The notes beneath the pieces were generated by a model. It was given only the letters and a program-made list of their open reading frames with translations. It had not been told where the DNA came from and did not search any database. Position numbers and translations under genes: made by a program. Below are positions 61,314 to 64,000 of a DNA stretch of 64,000 nt, piece by piece (within the stretch, counting starts at the first letter, position 1; every line of letters begins with the position of its first letter). The stretch covers positions 1 to 64,000 of the forward strand of contig JAKLJX010000009.1 of the NCBI GenBank assembly GCA_023150945.1, given 5' to 3'. Source of the DNA: a bacterium (GTDB lineage: Bacteria; Zhuqueibacterota; Zhuqueibacteria; Zhuqueibacterales; Zhuqueibacteraceae).

Positions 61314-62348
61314 ATGCCCCTCCCCACTTCAATCAACACCGTTGCCGAGCTTGAAGAGGTCATGACCACGCCCACCGCGGCCTTGATTGCCGCGCTGCGC
61401 GAGCTGCCTGGTGACTTGCTCATTCTCGGCGCCAGCGGCAAAATGGGCCCGTCACTGGCGCGGTTGGCGAAACGTGCCAGTGATCAGGCCGGCGTCCGCA
61501 AGCGTGTCATCGGCGTGGCGCGCTTTTCCAATGCCGCGGCGCGCACCGCGCTGGAACAAGCCGGCGTAGAAGCGCTCTCTTGCGATTTGCTCGATCCGCA
61601 GGCCATTCAGCAGTTGCCGGAAATCGAAAATGTGATGTACATGATCGGCATGAAATTCGGCACCACCGGCCGCGAAGCCGAGACCTGGGCGGTCAATGCC
61701 TACATTCCCGCGGTGGTCGCGCAAAAATTCAAGCGCAGCCGCATCGTGCTGTTTTCCACCGGCAATGTCTATCCGCTCACGCCGGTGAAATTCGGCGGCA
61801 GCAGCGAAGGCGATGCCACCGGCCCGCTCGGCGAGTATGCCCAATCCGCCCTGGCGCGCGAACGCATCTTCGAATATTTCTGCCGGCAAAACGACACGCC
61901 GGGTGTGATTCTGCGGTTGAATTATGCCATCGATCTGCGCTACGGTGTGCTGCTCGACGTCGCGCAAAGAGTGTTCAGCGGCCAAACCATTGATTTGAGC
62001 ATGGGGCACGCCAATGTTATCTGGCAGGGTGATGCCAATGCGGCGGCCCTGCGCTGCTTTGCGCATGCCCAGACGCCGCCGCTGGTGCTCAATTTAACCG
62101 GCCCGGAAACCGTTTCAATCCGCCGGCTGGCGGAGAGATTCGGCGAATTGCTCGGCCGCACGCCGGTCTTTGTAAATGAGGAATCGGAAACCGCGCTGCT
62201 CAGCGATGCCGGCCGTCTGTTCGACCTGTTCGGCTATCCCACAATAGCGCTGGAGCAGATGATTGCCTGGGTTGCGCAGTGGGTGAAGAATGCCGGTCCG
62301 ACGCTGAACAAACCCACGCATTTTGAAACGCGCACCGGACGCTTTTAG
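61314..62348 (+). CDS. NAD(P)-dependent epimerase/dehydratase-like extended SDR protein
   Basis: 344 residues. Nucleotide loop LILGASGKMG (37-45), then SRIVLFSTGNVYP (142-153) as the catalytic Ser region. The YxxxK site reads YAQSA (175-179): the tyrosine is present but the lysine position is alanine, unlike ordinary SDR enzymes, so catalysis may be altered or lost, or the Lys may be supplied elsewhere. Start uncertain: the ATG at 61314 has no clear ribosome site; another ATG lies at 61362. It precedes the DapA-like gene, and pairs of this kind occur in sugar-acid loci. Confidence 0.8.
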   Translation: MPLPTSINTVAELEEVMTTPTAALIAALRELPGDLLILGASGKMGPSLARLAKRASDQAGVRKRVIGVARFSNAAARTALEQAGVEALSCDLLDPQAIQQLPEIENVMYMIGMKFGTTGREAETWAVNAYIPAVVAQKFKRSRIVLFSTGNVYPLTPVKFGGSSEGDATGPLGEYAQSALARERIFEYFCRQNDTPGVILRLNYAIDLRYGVLLDVAQRVFSGQTIDLSMGHANVIWQGDANAAALRCFAHAQTPPLVLNLTGPETVSIRRLAERFGELLGRTPVFVNEESETALLSDAGRLFDLFGYPTIALEQMIAWVAQWVKNAGPTLNKPTHFETRTGRF

Positions 62349-62635
62349 TCGCTGTCTCTCCGGATTCCGCAGGTTTTGCAAGCTCGCTTCCCCACGGCTG
62401 AGCCGGGGAATGGGCGAATGTTGGAATTTGATTCAGAAGAATACTGCAAAAGCCTCGGCCCAGCCCAGGCTGAGCGTTTTGGGGAAAGAAAGTCAATAGA
62501 ACTACTTGGGCACATTCCAAGCCTTGCCGAAGAAATGCACCAAAAAGTGAAAGGCTTTCTTGGTGTATTTCGCATGTTTCGTGGGCCGCGCAGGAATCTG
62601 CCTGAGTCGAACCAGTTCTGACAGAGGAGCCTGCG
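62349..62635. other. Intergenic gap before the DapA-like gene
   Basis: About 290 bp. A frame at 62376-62621 gives no recognised protein; I see no element here other than the GAGGAG ribosome site near 62623. Confidence 0.5.
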
Positions 62636-63706
62636 ATGCTTCCCCTTCTACCTCAAGAAATTCAGGCTGCCTTGCGCCGCGGCGTAGTGATTCCGGCGCA
62701 TCCGCTGGCGCTCGATTCCCAACGCCGGCTGGACGAAAGACGCCAGCGCGCCTTGACTCGCTACTATTGCGCCGCCGGCGCCGGCGGCCTGGCAGTCGGC
62801 GTGCACACCACGCAATTCGAAATCCGCGATCCGAAAATCGGGCTGTATGAGCCGGTGCTGGCCCTCGCTGCTGACACGCTCGATCACCTCGAAGCGAAAA
62901 CTGGAACACGTCACATTCGCATTGCCGGCATTGCCGGGCCAACGCCCGCCGCGGTGCGCGAAGCCCAAACCGCGGTCGATCTCCACTATCACCTCGGCAT
63001 GGTGAGTTTGGGAGCATTGTCCCAAGCCTCCACTGCCGAGTTGATCGCGCATTTGCGCGCGATCAGCGCGATCATTCCGATCATGGGATTTTACTTGCAG
63101 CCCGCGGTGGGCGGCCGCCGCCTCAGCTTCGATTTTTGGCGCGCGGCGGCGGAGATCGAGAATCTGGTGGCAATCAAAATCGCGCCGTTCAATCGCTATT
63201 CCACCCTCGACGTGCTGCGCGCCGTGGCTGCCTGCGGCCGCCGTGACGAAATCGCCCTCTACACCGGCAATGACGACAGCATCGTGATGGATTTGCTCAG
63301 CGGTTTTCGATTCAACAACGGAAAAGAGGCGGCCGCCTTGCGCATGGTGGGAGGGCTGCTGGGACACTGGGCAGTGTGGACGAAGCGCGCGGTGGAGTTG
63401 CTCGCGGAGATTCATGCTCTCGTGCAGCAAGCGCAGCCGATTCCAGCGGAACTGCTGATCAAAGCGCATCAGGTTACCGACAGCAATGCCGCCTTCTTTG
63501 ATCCGCAAAACAACTTTGCCGGCTGCATCGCGGGAATTCATGAAGTATTACGGCGACAGGGGTTGTTGGCGGGAAGATGGACATTGAACCCGCAGGAGGA
63601 ACTTTCTCCCGGCCAAATGGAGGAAATCGACCGCGTCTACGCGGCGTATCCGCATCTGAACGATGACGCGTTTGTCAGGGAGAATTTGGAGGAGTGGCTC
63701 AGGTGA
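62636..63706 (+). CDS. Dihydrodipicolinate synthase (DapA) family lyase/aldolase
   Basis: 356 residues; GAGGAG before the ATG. The TIM-barrel pattern is present with the Schiff-base lysine in VAIKIAPFNRYS (K181), the preceding Tyr in IMGFYLQP (Y153), and GLAVGVHTTQFEI in place of the usual GTTGE. The changed GTTGE segment and longer C-terminus argue against lysine biosynthesis and for a pyruvate-aldolase-like step on a sugar acid. Last gene of the cluster. Confidence 0.85.
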   Translation: MLPLLPQEIQAALRRGVVIPAHPLALDSQRRLDERRQRALTRYYCAAGAGGLAVGVHTTQFEIRDPKIGLYEPVLALAADTLDHLEAKTGTRHIRIAGIAGPTPAAVREAQTAVDLHYHLGMVSLGALSQASTAELIAHLRAISAIIPIMGFYLQPAVGGRRLSFDFWRAAAEIENLVAIKIAPFNRYSTLDVLRAVAACGRRDEIALYTGNDDSIVMDLLSGFRFNNGKEAAALRMVGGLLGHWAVWTKRAVELLAEIHALVQQAQPIPAELLIKAHQVTDSNAAFFDPQNNFAGCIAGIHEVLRRQGLLAGRWTLNPQEELSPGQMEEIDRVYAAYPHLNDDAFVRENLEEWLR

Positions 63707-64000
63707 GGAATGGATGAGGCTTCGCGCGGTTTTCAAACCAATGCCGGTCGTGGTTCCTCCCGCGAGCAAAGGCCAATGGCAAACGATTCAGTCATGATGC
63801 AGACTGGTAGGCTGTTACCTTGATTCGCAAAAGCAGACCCTCGCGATGTCATTCAGACGAATTCTGTGGAACACCCGGCTCAGTGCCCAAATCTTCACAG
63901 GATCCTTGCATGATGACAGTTCTGGTGGCTCTGCATTTCAAGGTAACAGTGTACTGTTCCACTGGAAATCAAGTTTAAGCCCAGCAAGAAAAAGAATTTC
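63707..64000. other. Terminal intergenic region with dispersed repeat
   Basis: Holds a complete short-form unit at 63847-63918 (TGTCATTCAGACGAATTCTG ... GCATGATGACA) and its weaker downstream extension to about 63960 (GGTAACAGTGTACTG). No gene starts here within the window. Confidence 0.6.
63847..63918. repeat. Dispersed repeat, short form
   Basis: 72 bp, begins TGTCATTC and ends ATGACA, with CAGTGCCCAAATCTTCACAG in the centre; the counterpart of 26861-26933. Confidence 0.75.

Noticed and set aside
62376-62621. 81-codon frame before the DapA-like gene
   Set aside because: No convincing ribosome site or family; likely non-coding.

Overview
The window reads as chromosome of a GC-rich, Gram-negative, polysaccharide-degrading bacterium of the FCB group. 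The outer-membrane set (a TonB-dependent receptor with an N-terminal carboxypeptidase-regulatory-like domain, a large secreted protein ending in a FlgD/type IX-sorting-like Ig module, and a PorV/PorQ-type barrel, with no SusD) fits lineages such as KSB1/Zhuqueibacterota or Calditrichota better than classical Bacteroidetes. That placement is inference; no rRNA or tRNA gene is present.

Left arm (1-7.6 kb, AT-richer) is a conflict/defence segment, all on the minus strand. An RtcR-like sigma54 activator with an N-terminal CARF-type sensor domain lies upstream of a staphylococcal-nuclease-like protein, a stand-alone HsdR-type nuclease-helicase and a SEFIR/TIR protein. Between regulator and nuclease is a near-perfect sigma54 -24/-12 element preceded at about 90 bp by overlapping inverted repeats; a 10-base piece of those repeats recurs over the -35 box of the regulator's own sigma70-like promoter. 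This looks like a ligand-induced defence operon and is the most interesting feature of the window. Beside it lie a MazF toxin with its antitoxin, and a dinD gene flanked by a 237-bp direct repeat of the mazF 3' end.

Middle (7.7-47 kb, minus strand) is a carbohydrate-utilisation region: nitrilase-family hydrolase, mutarotase-like protein, two UroD-type methyltransferases with a corrinoid protein, a GH37-type trehalase, two tandem secreted six-hairpin glycosidases, a cytosolic six-hairpin glycosidase, a sulfotransferase, a sodium:solute symporter, a GH42-like protein, a xylose-isomerase-fold protein, a small outer-membrane protein, a GH172 (DUF2961) enzyme, three heparinase II/III-like lyases, and the TonB receptor-FlgD-PorV operon, which ends at a clear intrinsic terminator. 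A RHH/PIN toxin-antitoxin pair sits inside the lyase cluster on the opposite strand.

Right arm (48-63.7 kb, plus strand) is a divergent catabolic cluster: a second symporter, DhnA-type aldolase, Gfo/Idh/MocA oxidoreductase, D-lyxose isomerase, DUF4432 epimerase-like protein, beta-propeller glycosidase, a 1265-residue heparinase-like lyase with a CBM9-like tail, PfkB kinase, an SDR protein and a DapA-like aldolase/lyase. Together the two arms could depolymerise a uronic-acid-rich, possibly sulfated or O-methylated glycan, import the products with sodium and convert them to central intermediates; the actual substrate cannot be read from sequence. Intergenic gaps carry several dispersed non-coding repeat families.
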